The notes under the pieces were generated by a model, which ran no database searches, was not told the DNA's origin, and saw nothing but the letters and a program-made list of their open reading frames with translations. Below are positions 36,075 to 47,377 of a stretch of DNA of 64,000 bases, piece by piece. The position numbers and the translations under genes were made by a program. Numbering within the stretch: position 1 is the stretch's first letter; every line of letters starts with the position of its first letter. The DNA is from Acanthornis magna (lineage: Eukaryota; Chordata; Aves; Passeriformes; Acanthizidae), in assembly GCA_036785705.1 (NCBI GenBank), contig JAWUZG010000027.1, forward strand, positions 2,213,501 through 2,277,500, given 5' to 3'.

Positions 36075-38736
36075 CAGCAGTCAATGTATTGGGCATGGCA
36101 GTGTTTGTGAGAGTTCTGCTGACGTGGGGGAACCAAACGGTTCTAAATCTCCAAACTCCTTGGAATCCTTGCTCCTTGAGCTCCTTGGAATTAGGTGTCA
36201 GGGATGTTTGTGCAATATGCATTTCATGTGCCCTTTAAGAAACTTGGCATTCCCAGGAAAACTGATTAAGATTGGTCACTGTTTTCAACTCTGCCTAGGG
36301 AATACACCACAATTTAGCTCCTCACAGGACTTGAAGATGATCTCATTCTGTTTATTCTCTCTCTTGTTTGTTAATTTTTGAGCATTAATTAGCTCCAGAC
36401 ATTATATTTATGATCCTTCCATGAGTTCTATCACAGATCTATAATTAAAGTTTTCAGCATTTATTTATTGCCTAGATCCAGATAATAGCTGGGTGAGTCT
36501 GACACCTATTGTAGTGCATTTTAAACATGTGGCTCTGGCTAGAACAGTTGGAGAGGCCTCCTTTTCTGTGTTTATAATGGTGTTAGCTCCGCTCTTTGCA
36601 GAAATCAGGCTGTCAAACCTTTCAAAACCCAACCATATTCTGACGAGTGGCGCATCCACTCTTCATTCCTCCCATTTACAGCTGCACAAAATCTTGCACT
36701 TCACCACACACTCGAATTTGGAGACCCTTCCATTGTTCAAACAGCTTGGGATGACCTTTGGTACTTCCACCTTACAAAACTTCTGCCTCGATTTCCCCAG
36801 GGCTGGGATTCCATCAGGATCCTGCTCCTTGGCCCAGCTCCTGGAGCAGGGAGGGAGGGAACACACCAACCCATCTGGAAAATCGACCACTCAGCTTCTT
36901 AGGTCCTGTTCAGACTCCAGCAGAGGTATCTGAGCTGCTCTTTCCTTCCAGATGAAGGAAAATAAAGATTTCCTACTTAATCACTGAGTGGCATGGACTG
37001 AAAGTGTCACTTTTAGTCCCTGCTGGCTCTGTTCCTGTGTTGTGTTTTCCCTGTCTTGACTGCCTAGGGATGATATTTAACAGAACTTTGAGCTTGTGCT
37101 TAGCCATCCTCCTCCTGCCAGGAGAGGAGTGCAACTCAGCTGATTCTGCTGCCATACTGAAATATATGTAATGTATATATAAAAATATATCAAATTATAT
37201 AGATGGTTATATAGGTGCGTTACTAGCACTTTCCAGAACAAACAATTAGCTCCAACTTCAACATTAAGTCTTTTTCAAACACCCAGCTCTTGATATTGCA
37301 CATTCTAAACAAACTTTCACGTTTAAAAAAATCCAGATCTTGGAAAATGAACAGTTAAGAGGTCCTGTGAGTTTCTCTCTTGCCAGGCAAACCTTCTTGA
37401 CTTGCCATCATTTTTTATTCAAGCTGCTGCTGCTGTGCAGTGCCCTAATGTTGTTTATAAATGTACAGGCACACAAGTACCTACAACAATGAAATGAAGA
37501 GCCATAATATTTTTCATTCTGTTATTTAAAAAAAAAATAGGTGTGGGATTGGGTTACCATGGAAACAACAGCTTGTGGTGCCATTTAAGATGGCCCAGGA
37601 CACCTCAGGCTCTTTTGCAGAAGTCACATGTGTTCAATACTGCCTTGGTCATGCCTACAAGGGAGTCCAGAGTGTCCCTAGGCAGAGATTTTTAAACATC
37701 TTAATCACGGTATTTGTCTAGGCAGCGAAAAGTGATTTGGCTTCTAGCAGGTGAAAATTTTATGAGTATTTTGGTGCGACTTGGTAATTGCCATGCACAA
37801 AGGAACCTTACAAAATAGGCTGGTGGAGTGTAACAGATCTGTGAAATCAAGCTTTCATCATCCTATTAGCAGTTTTCTAAGAGCTCTGGAATCAAAATGT
37901 TCCCAGTGTGTATCCATTCCTACTCCACCCCACTCAACACAGGCATAAATTTTTTTTTGAAAGTCCCAGGCTTCCCAACCTTCCCCTGCAGAAATGGAGG
38001 TGATGATTGTAAACAGATAAGCTTCCCAAACTCAAGGGAGAAAACAGTGGAAGGATCTGTTAATTTGCAATAGGCTTATTCTCACACGCAAAGATATTTG
38101 TAAGATTGATTTCTTCGCTAGAAAAGGACACAGAAAATTACTACAAGTTTTCATTTCTTCAAATATTTTAAAGTAAATGAGAGGGGGAAAAGTAAGTAGG
38201 AAAGTATCTAGAATGAAGATATGAAGAAAATACTGCAAGCAGAAAGCTATCAACCATTAAATTGCATAGCCAGTTTATCCAAGGATAGCTGAAGCAACGA
38301 TGTGAAAGCAATAAATGATCTTTTCCCAGCTAACAAATCAGTCTGTAATGGGTGAGGCCAAGTTCTTATCTACACAGAACGCAGGACTGTGCCAGCAGCT
38401 GGGTTAATGAACCAGGGCCAAACATCAGCTCTCTGGAAGGATCTTGGCTTGTAAAATGTCATCGATGCAGCTCCTGTGAGGTTATCCCTGCTCCAGGGGC
38501 TGTGGCCGTGCTGAGCTGATCCCTGCGGGTCAGTCTGGTGCCACAGCAGTTCCTGAATTTCAGCAAAGCTGGGGAAGAGGTTTTGCCTTCCCAAGGCCCA
38601 CGCTGCACGTCCTGCTCTGGGCTGTGCACGCAGGGAGGGCAGTGCTGGAGCTGCTCACCAGCCCAGCTTGGTGCAGGGCTGTGAGCTTGTCCCACACCAT
38701 GGCATTTCCCATGTTTCAGCCTGTTCCAGGGTGGGA
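36075..38736. other. Unique non-coding DNA
   Basis: No gene recognised. The repeat-free AT-rich part at 36380-36640 and the part around 37540-37600 could be regulatory. An RFX-like site is listed separately. Confidence 0.5.
37553..37566 (+). promoter_or_regulatory. RFX/X-box-like site
   Basis: GTTACCATGGAAAC matches the RFX-factor X-box pattern GTNRCC-N2-RGNAAC with one departure from the strict consensus. It sits in repeat-free DNA after an A run. Occupancy is unknown. Confidence 0.35.
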
Positions 38737-39232
38737 AAAGCTGCAGGAACAGCCAAGGGGCTCCAGGAACAACCAGGGGACTGCAGGAATTAACCCAGGG
38801 GCTGCAAGAATTAACCCAGGGGCTGCAGGAATTAACCAAGGGCTGCAGGAATAGCCAGGGGCTGCTGGAACCATCCAGGGGTTCCAGGAACAACCAAGGG
38901 GCTGCAGGAATTAAACAGGGGGCTGCAGGAACAACCAAAGGGCTGCAGGAACCATCCAGGGGTTCCAGGAACAACCATGGGGCTGCAGAAATTAAACCGG
39001 GGGCTGCAGGAGCAACCAGGGGGCTGCAGAAATTAATCAGATGGCTGCAGGAACCATCCAGGGGCTGCAGGAAAAGCCAAGGGGCTGCAGGAAAAACCAA
39101 GGGGCTGCAGGAACCAGCCAGGGACTGCAGGAATAACCAGGGGCTGCAGGAACCCCCAAAAGGGGCTGCATGAATTAACCAAAGGGCTGCAGGAACAACC
39201 AGGGACTGCAGGAGCAGCCAAGTAGCTGCAGG
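38737..39232. repeat. 20-bp minisatellite, GGGGCTGCAGGAACAACCAA type
   Basis: About 24 imperfect units of 18-22 bp, most containing CTGCAG (a PstI site) followed by GAAC-AACCA, GAATTAACCA or GAACCATCCA. The alternation of these three endings is irregular. Minus-strand frames of up to 311 codons with Pro/Ala/Leu/Phe/Ser repeats come from this array and are not genes. Confidence 0.95.
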
Positions 39233-39629
39233 GTGGCCCACACAGGGCACACCTTCAGCAGCTCCACTGTGATGTTTGTTTGACTCCCGTGCTGCTCCTG
39301 AAGGACAAAAGCAGCCACCAAATTCGGTCTCCATAATCAAGTGTGGGCAAGATTTCGCAAGTATTCCCCTGAGGGGTGAAATTGTATTGGCCAATCCCTG
39401 CCTGTGACTCTCTCTGTGCTATTTGTGTCAGATCAAACCAATCCAGCCATTGGATTAATCCCTCTCACACCTCTCCTGACCCTGAGGTCTGTTGCAATGC
39501 TCCTGTGATTGCACAAGTGTAATTACATAGGTGCTGGTGATATCCATTTGATTGGAAATGCGCTTTGGGAGGGGATCTGAGCACGGAGCAGTGCTGGGAC
39601 AAGGGCATTAACTTCATTAAGAATTCGAT
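39233..39629. other. Unique non-coding DNA
   Basis: Repeat-free; no gene recognised. Lies between the minisatellite and the MIR relic. Confidence 0.5.
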
Positions 39630-39815
39630 TTTGGACTCAGCTTTCAACTCTGCCACAGAACTTTTGCATGACATTGAGCGAGTCACCTAGCCAGGTTCTC
39701 CTCTGTAAAATGTGGATAATGAAAACCTCCTTTTACTCCACGGGAAGTATAAATGCTTTCACTGTTGAGAACCCTTTCAAATTCTTCTGATGAAAGCCAG
39801 GTACTATTACAAGGA
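39630..39815 (+). mobile_element. MIR-type SINE relic
   Basis: The order of landmarks matches the MIR (CORE-SINE) consensus: ctcaactctgccacaga-like start (39640-39660), a degenerate cattgagcgagtcacctag where MIR has ccttgggcaagtcactta, then ttctcctctgtaaaatgtgg and ataatgaaaacctcc where MIR has tcatctgtaaaatggggata and a following block, and finally a tail gatgaaagccaggtactatta like the MIR 3' end. Orientation is plus. The tRNA-like head is missing or unrecognisable. MIR elements are very old and rare in birds, so survival here is notable. The assignment rests on pattern memory and should be confirmed by alignment. Confidence 0.8.
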
Positions 39816-39908
39816 TGCTCATGCTGATGTCTCTTGCATTTGTTTGCTGGTCTGTCTTCTAAGGTTACTGAAACCTTTCCAGACTCTTCTGGCTAGTTTC
39901 AAACTAAT

Positions 39909-39912
<4 letters not shown>

Positions 39913-39942
<30 letters not shown>
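39913..39942 (+). repeat. Poly-A tract, 30 As
   Basis: A pure run of 30 As about 100 bp downstream of the MIR relic. It is too young-looking to belong to that SINE. No target duplication is seen, so it is called a homopolymer. Confidence 0.95.
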
Positions 39943-39944
<2 letters not shown>

Positions 39945-41249
39945 TGCACAGACAAAGCACATGAGCCACAGAACCACTTTTTTTCTCTACAGTGTGGAAT
40001 TCCCAATATTTCAAGTCAGGATTTCTGAAACAATCAGCCTCCTTGGATCATCTGTTTGTGCACAGCTCCACTCCTTCCCTTCCCCCCACCAACTGGGAAA
40101 AAACCCCTGAATACAAATCCTTAAGCCTAAATATTTCTTTAGCTTTCTCCAGCTCTCTGTGACCCCATGTGAACCGTGGCCCATGTGGGGTCGTGACCCA
40201 CGGCTGGGAAACACTGGCCTAAATCTGAGATGCTGCTGGGGCTCCTTCTCAGGGGTGCCTTGGCAGCTTTCTGTGGGTGAGCAGCAGCCCTGGAGAGGAT
40301 GCTCCGAGCTGCCAATCATGGCATGCTCTGTTTCATCCACATCAGGGAGTTTGTCCTGTGGAGTTTAAGGAGGAACAAAGACCACACAGCACAAAAATGA
40401 GGTTTGTGTAGAAACACTTGGTCTGCTCTGACTCCTGGGCACTGCAAAATATTTTCTTCCTCATTTTGTTTTTGTCCTGAAATGGTTCAGATTCTAAGAT
40501 GGGATAATTATTTTAACAGGGCAGGCACTTGGCATTGATTAGACATAGCACCCCTGGAAAAAAAAGGAAAAAAGGAAAAAGAAAAAAGATCTAAATGTTA
40601 GAAAAAGACCCAAATGAAAAGAGAGCATAGCTTTTGCATAAGGGCTGCGTATGTTTTGGATGCTCTCTGAGAAGAATATCTGCAGAGCTGGCAGCAGCAG
40701 GGATAGGTTGAGTCTGGAAGGGCAGAATGGCAACTGGGAAAAGGAGGAGTGGGTGGTGGTAGGGAAGGAAAGGATTGGAGAGTACCTAAAAGAAGCAGCA
40801 AATGGAGCAGGAGGGTTGAAAAACATTGCCATGGAGAAGGGACAGAGGAGAGAAATGGTGGGGAATGTGTGGCTCGGGGCAGAGGGAGGCCCTGGCAGCT
40901 GATCTGTTAGTGCTGAGGAGCAGGGGGGGCACACAGAGCTGGCAGTGCTTCCTGCCCTGGCCACTGCTGCTGGTCCAGGGCTCGGGGTGCGAGCTGGGAG
41001 CGCTGGATCTGCCCAGAACACCTGTGCCAGGCTGTGTTTTCCACGTTCAAATTGGGATTTCTTGGTGCAGTATGGACTCACAGCCTGGCAGGAGTCGGTG
41101 TCTCTCACATAGATAATGAATTATCTGCTGCCTGTGAAGCCATTTCTTCTTCCCGGAACGGGCAAGAAATTCTGAGGTCTGTTGGCACCAAAATCAGAGA
41201 AATGAGCTTCTCCCAAATCTCCCTTGGGGTATTACACAGCTCCTCAGCT
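39943..41249. other. Unique non-coding DNA
   Basis: No gene recognised. A phrase near 40185-40220 (gggtcgtgacccacggctgg) resembles the end of a DNA transposon but was not accepted as a call. Small A/G-rich stretch at 40556-40590. Confidence 0.5.
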
Positions 41250-41441
41250 GCAATCCCAAACCCCTGCAATCCCAAATCCCTGCAATCCCAAATCCCTGCG
41301 ATCCCAAATCCCTGCAGTCCCAAATCCCTGCAATCCCAAATCCCTGCAGTCCCAAATCTCTGCAATCCCAAATCTCTGCAATTCCAAATCCCTGCAATCC
41401 CAAATCTCTGCAATCACAAATCCCTGCAATCCCAAATCTCC
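41250..41441. repeat. 16-bp tandem array, 12 copies
   Basis: Twelve units of GCAATCCCAAATCCCT in exact 16-bp register over 192 bp, with single-base variants (GCAGTCCC, AATCTCT) scattered. There are no indels between units. All frames stay open on both strands because the unit lacks stop codons; these are artefacts. Confidence 0.97.
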
Positions 41442-43710
41442 CCCCTTGGCCCAGGGGCACCAAGGCCAGGCTGTGCCCACAGCTCCCCGAGGAACACCAG
41501 GTTGGTAGCACAGGTTCTTCCCTTGGCTGCAGTTCTTCCTTGCAGAGCATCCTCGGTGTCACTGCTTCCTGGAAATAGGGATTAGCAGCTGAGGACACTT
41601 TGTCTGAGGTCCCTGGGCTGCTCGGGGCTCTCTGCCCTCCTGCAGGAATCCCCCGTGCTTCTCACCCCTCTCTTCCCCAGCCCATCACTTCCTCCATGGC
41701 TATTTTGTGCCAGGCAGTTTTCCATTCACTGAACATCTCTCTATTTTGGAGAAGGTGTTTTAACTTTAGTCAACTTCCTTAACAAACTTATTGTTTAGTC
41801 ACGGTGGAATTGTTAACTCTTAATCCCTTCCATTGTCTTTGGGCCCCATCAGAAAGCTGCAAACACCCATTTTCATTGCTTGCTTTCTCATGTTAGCCCA
41901 AGTGCACGAGTGCCACGAACAGTTTTCTGCAAATAACCACTTCAAATATTGTGATTTTATCCATTTTGTACAAAGGAACATGTTTTGGTTGCTCACACAG
42001 GGTGTCCTGAGAGAAAAAAAAAACAAGGGACATTTTCAGGCGTGCTTTCTCTTGAAAAATAGTGATGTGTGCTTGCTGGTTTTCCCTTTGAAAATTGGTA
42101 GCTCTAAAAAAGACCCAAATTTCTGAGTAAAAGAGACACTTTCTGCTTGTCACACATTCTTGGTTCCGACATCACCTGACAGGGACACTAATATGTATCT
42201 GGTTTACTCTAATACCTAGAGGGAGGAACAAGATGCCTTTGGTGAGCAAACTTCATTGTGAGGAGATAAAGGTCAGGACCTTAGCGAGAGCCGCGGAGGC
42301 TGAGGAGAGCGTTCGGACGATCTCTGCCTGTTCCCTGGGATTAAACATCGCCATCTGATCCCATTAATGTCACAGACTGAATTTCACATCTCCATTGTGC
42401 GCGGGACACAAATCCCAAAGTGGCCCTAAAGAGATGCAAAGGCACTGGGACTTCCATGGGGTGACAATTCCAGGATTCTGACAGTCCCTGCCCCATTGAA
42501 ACACGAGGAAATAAAGGTTTCTGGAGTGCCTCTCTGCAATTGTCCCAATCCATTGCCAACCTAACCTTTATTGGCATGGCGAGGAGTCTATTTTAGCCAT
42601 TTCTCCGGGGAATTTTAAGGATGTTAATAACTTTGATTTAAAAATATCTTTTTACAGTCCTGGTTTGCTGCCTATTTCCACTGTTTTCTTTGAAAAAGTG
42701 ATTTTCATCATTTGCCTGCTCTTGTAAATCCATGCACGATGAAGGATGTAGCAGAAAGAAAACTGAGGAAAATATCATTTGAAAGAAAAATAAAGCCCAA
42801 ACAGTTTTCAGGATTACCAGGATTTGTGTATATATTAACAGGTTGAAATATTCCATCCGGAAGGAAATGAAAAAGTTAAATCCATATATGTTTGCATATT
42901 TTGAGAGTGTCAAATAGAGGGAATTCAGTGAGAAACCCAATACCCTTTGTTAGGTGAGGGTATTTGGTAAATCATGTTTTATAGCTGAACGTGGATTAGA
43001 CAAGCCATAACTAATTTGTCAGGTTTTGACTGAATGCCAGTATTTTTTATTACATATATGACGTTTTAATCAACTTCATCTTTGACTGAAGGCCTGCTGG
43101 AGAAGGAATTTCCATCTGACCTGTCACTGTTTTTTACCAGTGAGCAAAAAAGGAGGAATGAAATGATCTAGAAGCAAATTGCTCGGTTAGACAAAGTGGG
43201 GTGAAACAGAACGAGATAATCAAATTGGACATTGGGGGAAGTAAAACCATTTCTCATGTAATTGATTGGATTCCCTCTGATAACTGCAACTTCCATACAC
43301 TGTGGGGTGAGAAAAGGGCTCCATCCCCTGCGAAACACAGCATGGAATGGTCTGCTCATGATTCATTAAATCCTCCGAAAAAGGGAGGGTTTATTGAAAT
43401 TATGGAAATGCTTCAGCTCTGCCTGGTCCCCTCGTTTGCACAGCGATGCTAACGAGCTGAGGAAGAGCAGAGCTCATTCTGCAGGCCCTGAGTTACAGAT
43501 CCTGGGCAGGGATCTTTGGGACATTCATTACAGGTGTGACATCCCTAGGCTTTAATCACTGTGGTGTTAATTAATTAATGCCCTGCTTGTCACTGTCACT
43601 GGCTGAGTGCCGGATGGGAAAAATTCCACATGTGGAAGTGCTCAGGGAATACCTTGGTGAGGTGCTGCTGGCTGAAAGGGCTGGGGGTGCCAAGAAAAGC
43701 ATTGCAAGCA
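41442..43710. other. Unique non-coding DNA
   Basis: No gene recognised. The part at 42230-42420 is unique and keeps several CpGs (see findings). AT-rich and repeat-free at 42580-43080. Confidence 0.5.
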
Positions 43711-43723
43711 CAAAAAAAAGAAA

Positions 43724-43765
<42 letters not shown>

Positions 43766-44095
43766 ACCAAAAACTAAACCAAACCAAAAACCTAAAACTA
43801 AACCAAACCAAAAACTGAAAACCAAAAATTAAACCAAACTAAACCAACAAATAAAAACAAATAAAAAACAAATAAAAACAAACAAACAAACAAACCAAAA
43901 AAGGAAAACAAAAAACCCCACCAAAAAATCCCAAAAAACCCCAAACAAAACCAAACCAACCCAAAAAACCCCAACCAACCAACCAACCAACCAACCAACC
44001 AAAGTAAAAAAACAAAAAAGGCCAATAAAAACAAACAAACAAAAAAAAAAGGGGGGAAGAAAAAGAAAAAGAAAAAGAAGAAAAAGAAAGGTGGG
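43711..44095 (-). repeat. A/C-rich low-complexity tract (reverse of the T/G tracts)
   Basis: Begins with an A-rich run (about 43711-43764) and continues as (AAACC)n, (AAAAC)n and (CCAA)n, including six CCAA units near 43974-44001, then ends in an A/G-rich part. Read on the minus strand it is the same type as the tract at 24187-24604, sharing the GGTTGGTTGGTTGGGGTTTTTT-like texture. Frames in it are artefacts. Confidence 0.95.
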
Positions 44096-44583
44096 AGGGA
44101 GAAGGGTAAGACTGAGTAAGGTTTCCCAGGCTCACTCCTCGGAGCTGCCCTGGTTCAGTCTGCCCTGGGCTGGGCTTTCCCTCTGAGCTGCTGCACCAAG
44201 AGCTTCTGTGGGACCAATCAGAAACATCCCAAAAGCGTTCAGGGAGGAGAAATGCCTTCCAGCAGGTGCCAGGCTGCCTCAGGCTGGAGAACAGTGGTGA
44301 TTTCTGCTGCTGGGGCTCTGAAGGGAAGGCTGGGCTGGAATATGGAATGTTCCAGCATCTCCTTCTCTTCCAGAGCCTGCCAGAGTCCAAAGGGGCAGGG
44401 TGGGAGGGCCCAGGGTGGGAGAGAGGAGCTTAGCGTGAGTTTTTGGGAGAAATTCTGCACTTTGAGGGTGCTGAGGCTGTGGCACAGAGTGTGGGGTGAG
44501 GGACTGAGGGCCTGCAGAGCCAAGGAGGGAGGAGGATTTCCCTTCCCAGAGCCGTGGGGAGCAGGAGCCTCAGTGAGGGCTCC
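44096..44583. other. GC-richer unique DNA
   Basis: No gene recognised. It lies between the A/C tract and the 260-bp tandem repeat and shares no clear similarity with either. Confidence 0.5.
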
Positions 44584-45350
44584 GAGTCGTCCCCCAAAGC
44601 TGCCACTTCTTGCCTTTGGGAGGGCAGAGGGAGGAGCCAGGCAGTCAGAATTGGGGCAGAACTGCCAAAATTGGGGCAGACGAGAGGAAAAATTAATTCT
44701 GTTTCATCCCAACAAGATGGGATGGGGGTTTGGTGGTTCTACTTTCTGGATGGATCGGTGTGAAAAGCAGAATTATTGGCAATGAAAAGCTAAGGCTATC
44801 CTGCAATATTCTTACCAGAATCATCCCCCAAAAAATACCAGATTCATCCCCCAAAGCTGCCATTTCTTTCCTTTGGGAGGGCAGAGGGAGAAGCCAGGCA
44901 GTCAGAATTGGGGCAGAACTGCCAGAAGTGGTGCAGACGAGAGGAAAAATTAATTCTGTTTCATCCCAACAAGAGTCATCCACTTTGCTGCTTCTGCTTC
45001 TCGGATGGATCAGTGTAAAAACAGGATTGTTGGCAATGAAAAGCTAAGGCTATCCTGCCACATTCTTACCAGAATCATCCCCCAAGAAATACCAAAGTCA
45101 TCCCCCAAAAAATACCAAAGTCATCCCCCGAAGTTGACATTTCTTGCCTTTGGGAGGGCAGAGGGAGGAGCCAGGCAGTCAGAATTGGTGCAGAACTGCC
45201 AAAATTGGTGCAGATGAGAGGAAGAATTAATTCTGTTTCATCCCAACAAGAGTCATCCACTTTGGGGGTTCTGCTTTCTGGATGGATTGGTGTGAAAAGC
45301 AGAATTATTGGCAATGAAAAGCTAAGGCTATCCTGCAATATTCCTACCAG
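44584..45350 (+). repeat. Tandem triplication of a unit of about 260 bp
   Basis: Three head-to-tail copies: 44584-44840 (257 bp), 44841-45117 (277 bp) and 45118-45350 (partial, about 233 bp). Each carries in order TCATCCCCCAAAGCTGCCA-like start, CTTTGGGAGGGCAGAGGGAG, AGAATTGGGGCAGAACTGCC, AATTAATTCTGTTTCATCCC, TTCTGGATGGAT and GGCAATGAAAAGCTAAGGCT. The extra 20 bp of copy two is a second, local duplication of ACCAAAGTCATCCCCCAAAA. Copies look about 90% identical. No transposon ends, no gene; the repeated short frames on both strands follow from the repeat. Confidence 0.93.
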
Positions 45351-47357
45351 GACTGTGGTAATGATGGTCACAGTTCACCACACTGACTAACTATCCTCAA
45401 GAGGGTTGGAATTTTTTTTTATACGACTTCCATCATATATTAATGGTAAGGGAATCCTTCAGAAGCATCAGGGGCCCTGTCTGCGCTATGGAAAGTCTTT
45501 TATTTCACTTTTAGAACCAAGCAATCATGTAACTGGAGTAACATATTTACCCAAGGCTTGGTCCATTTCTGCTGACAAGCTCTTATGACAAAAAAAAAAA
45601 AGGGTGAAAAGGAATTTTTCCTCTGTGTGTGTTTGAATGTCCACACATAAATCCATGGCATCGAGGCATCAACTCTCTCCTCTGTGCTTTATTGGTGATG
45701 ACTGGTTGAGAAAAGGAACAAGACACTCTCCACTGGATTGATAGAGGAATTAAATATTGTTGAAAATATTTAACTGGATTTTCCAATTCCTTTTCTGTGA
45801 CCTCTGGATGGAGGGTAGAAACTGCATAAATTAAATTAATCTGGGCTGTAAACAAGTTCTGTGGTGGCCAATTTAGTAATGCCCACCCTGGCTTTGGCAC
45901 TCCTGTTCTCTGAGACTTGGGGAGTTAAATTTGGCTTTTGTTGGCTTTCAAAGCTTTAAAGGGGTCAAAATAATTAAACTTGCTATGGTCGTGATATGTT
46001 TGGGAATTTTCAGGGAGTAAGAATGACTCTACACAAAATGTACCTGAATAATACAACTTCATTTTGCATTATACTGATTAAACTGTAATATTATTATACT
46101 AAATTAACTGTATCTAAAAACTCACATTGCTTATGACTGCTTCAGCCCCATCCATGCAGCATTTATTTCTTTCATTTTGTTGCCTTTTCATTTTTTTAAA
46201 AATCTGATTTTTTTAAAAAAGAAAAGTGACAAGTTGTGGTCTAGTCATTGGTGGGCAGAATCCTATGCATTTTTATGAAAAGACATTAAAGACGAGATGA
46301 CAAAGAAAGTGAGAATGGGGTCAGGTGAAGGGGCCCCAGCAAAAAAAAAAAATCAGAATTAGGACCCTGGTCTGAAGAAAAAGAAGAAAGAATGGGCAGA
46401 GGTCCGGAATCAAGAAATAAACCAGGGGGAGAGATGGAAGCTTCTGGTAGAGGCAGAGAGGAGAAATAATGAGTGGATGTCTTTCTTTTCAGTTAGCACC
46501 AGCATCTGTTACTGATAATTTCAGTGTTTTTGAAGAAGAGCTGGTACAGTGAGTGAGCCAGCCCACCAACATAGCCAGCAGAGGGAAAAGAAGAGAACAG
46601 GTTTGAAGAAAGGGAAATGCAGGGGGTTTATATCTGATGGTAAACACTTTCATCCTTCCCTGCTGCTTGAATAATGCATCCTAATTTGACATGACTATAC
46701 TGGTCACCAAGTTCATGCTAGGGTTATATAATCACAATCTGATCATTTTTCTTAAGTGCTGCTCAGCACAGAATCCTTTTATGTGGATAAAGGAAAGCAG
46801 CTATTCTTTTTCTTGTGATTTTTGGCTTGGGTTGATAGAAGTGTCAGCCAAGAATAAAAATACCTTTATAATCTTTAGCCTTTTTCCCTCCAACGCCTGT
46901 GAGTTGTACTATTATTTCTCCATTGTCCTTCTATCAGCTGACAGAACCTGGTGTTTATGCCTCTGTTGGTTTAATAGTGCATGGCTTTTGTTCAAGTTTA
47001 TTGAAGAACGCTCCGGAAAATGAGTGTGGTCCTCAGATTGGGCCTGGCCAGATGTGAATGGCTTTGGCTTTTTTATTTCTGCCTTCTCTGCTCAGAGGCA
47101 CTAAGCTGGAGCTCAGCCCCATTTCCTTGCTCCACCTCTGTGCCACGTGAATTCCGTGACTGACAAGGTCTGGGTTTTCAGGGGATGTGGAAAATGCCTG
47201 AGCTGCAGTGGCTGCTTTTGTGGCAAAGTTAGGAGCACCACCTGCCACTCGCCCACCTGCCCTTCCCTTTCCAGCTCTGTGGGAAAAGCTGCAAGGGATT
47301 TTATTCCTGTGTAGAGCAGCCCTTTCTCAATATTGTATTACTTTTCTCTATTTCCTC
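45351..47357. other. Unique AT-rich non-coding DNA
   Basis: No gene recognised. A runs at about 45589-45601 and 46340-46351. 45900-46240 is strongly AT-rich and repeat-free. Confidence 0.55.
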
Positions 47358-47377
47358 TTTTTTTTTTTTTTTTTTTT
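47358..47377. repeat. Poly-T tract
   Basis: Twenty consecutive Ts. No element body recognised nearby. Confidence 0.95.

Noticed and set aside
38459..39394. 311-codon minus-strand frame
   Set aside because: Mostly the 20-bp minisatellite; the repeat in the protein follows the DNA unit.
39590..39945. MIR relic plus the 30-A run as one retroposed unit
   Set aside because: The A run is much less decayed than the SINE and about 100 bp away, so they are probably unrelated.
40180..40225. Phrase gggtcgtgacccacggctgg plus gaaacactgg, similar to an old transposon end
   Set aside because: Too short and without the other end; partly a simple inverted repeat.
44554..45390. Repeated short frames on both strands in the 260-bp tandem copies
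   Set aside because: Same peptide words appear on several frames because the DNA is repeated.
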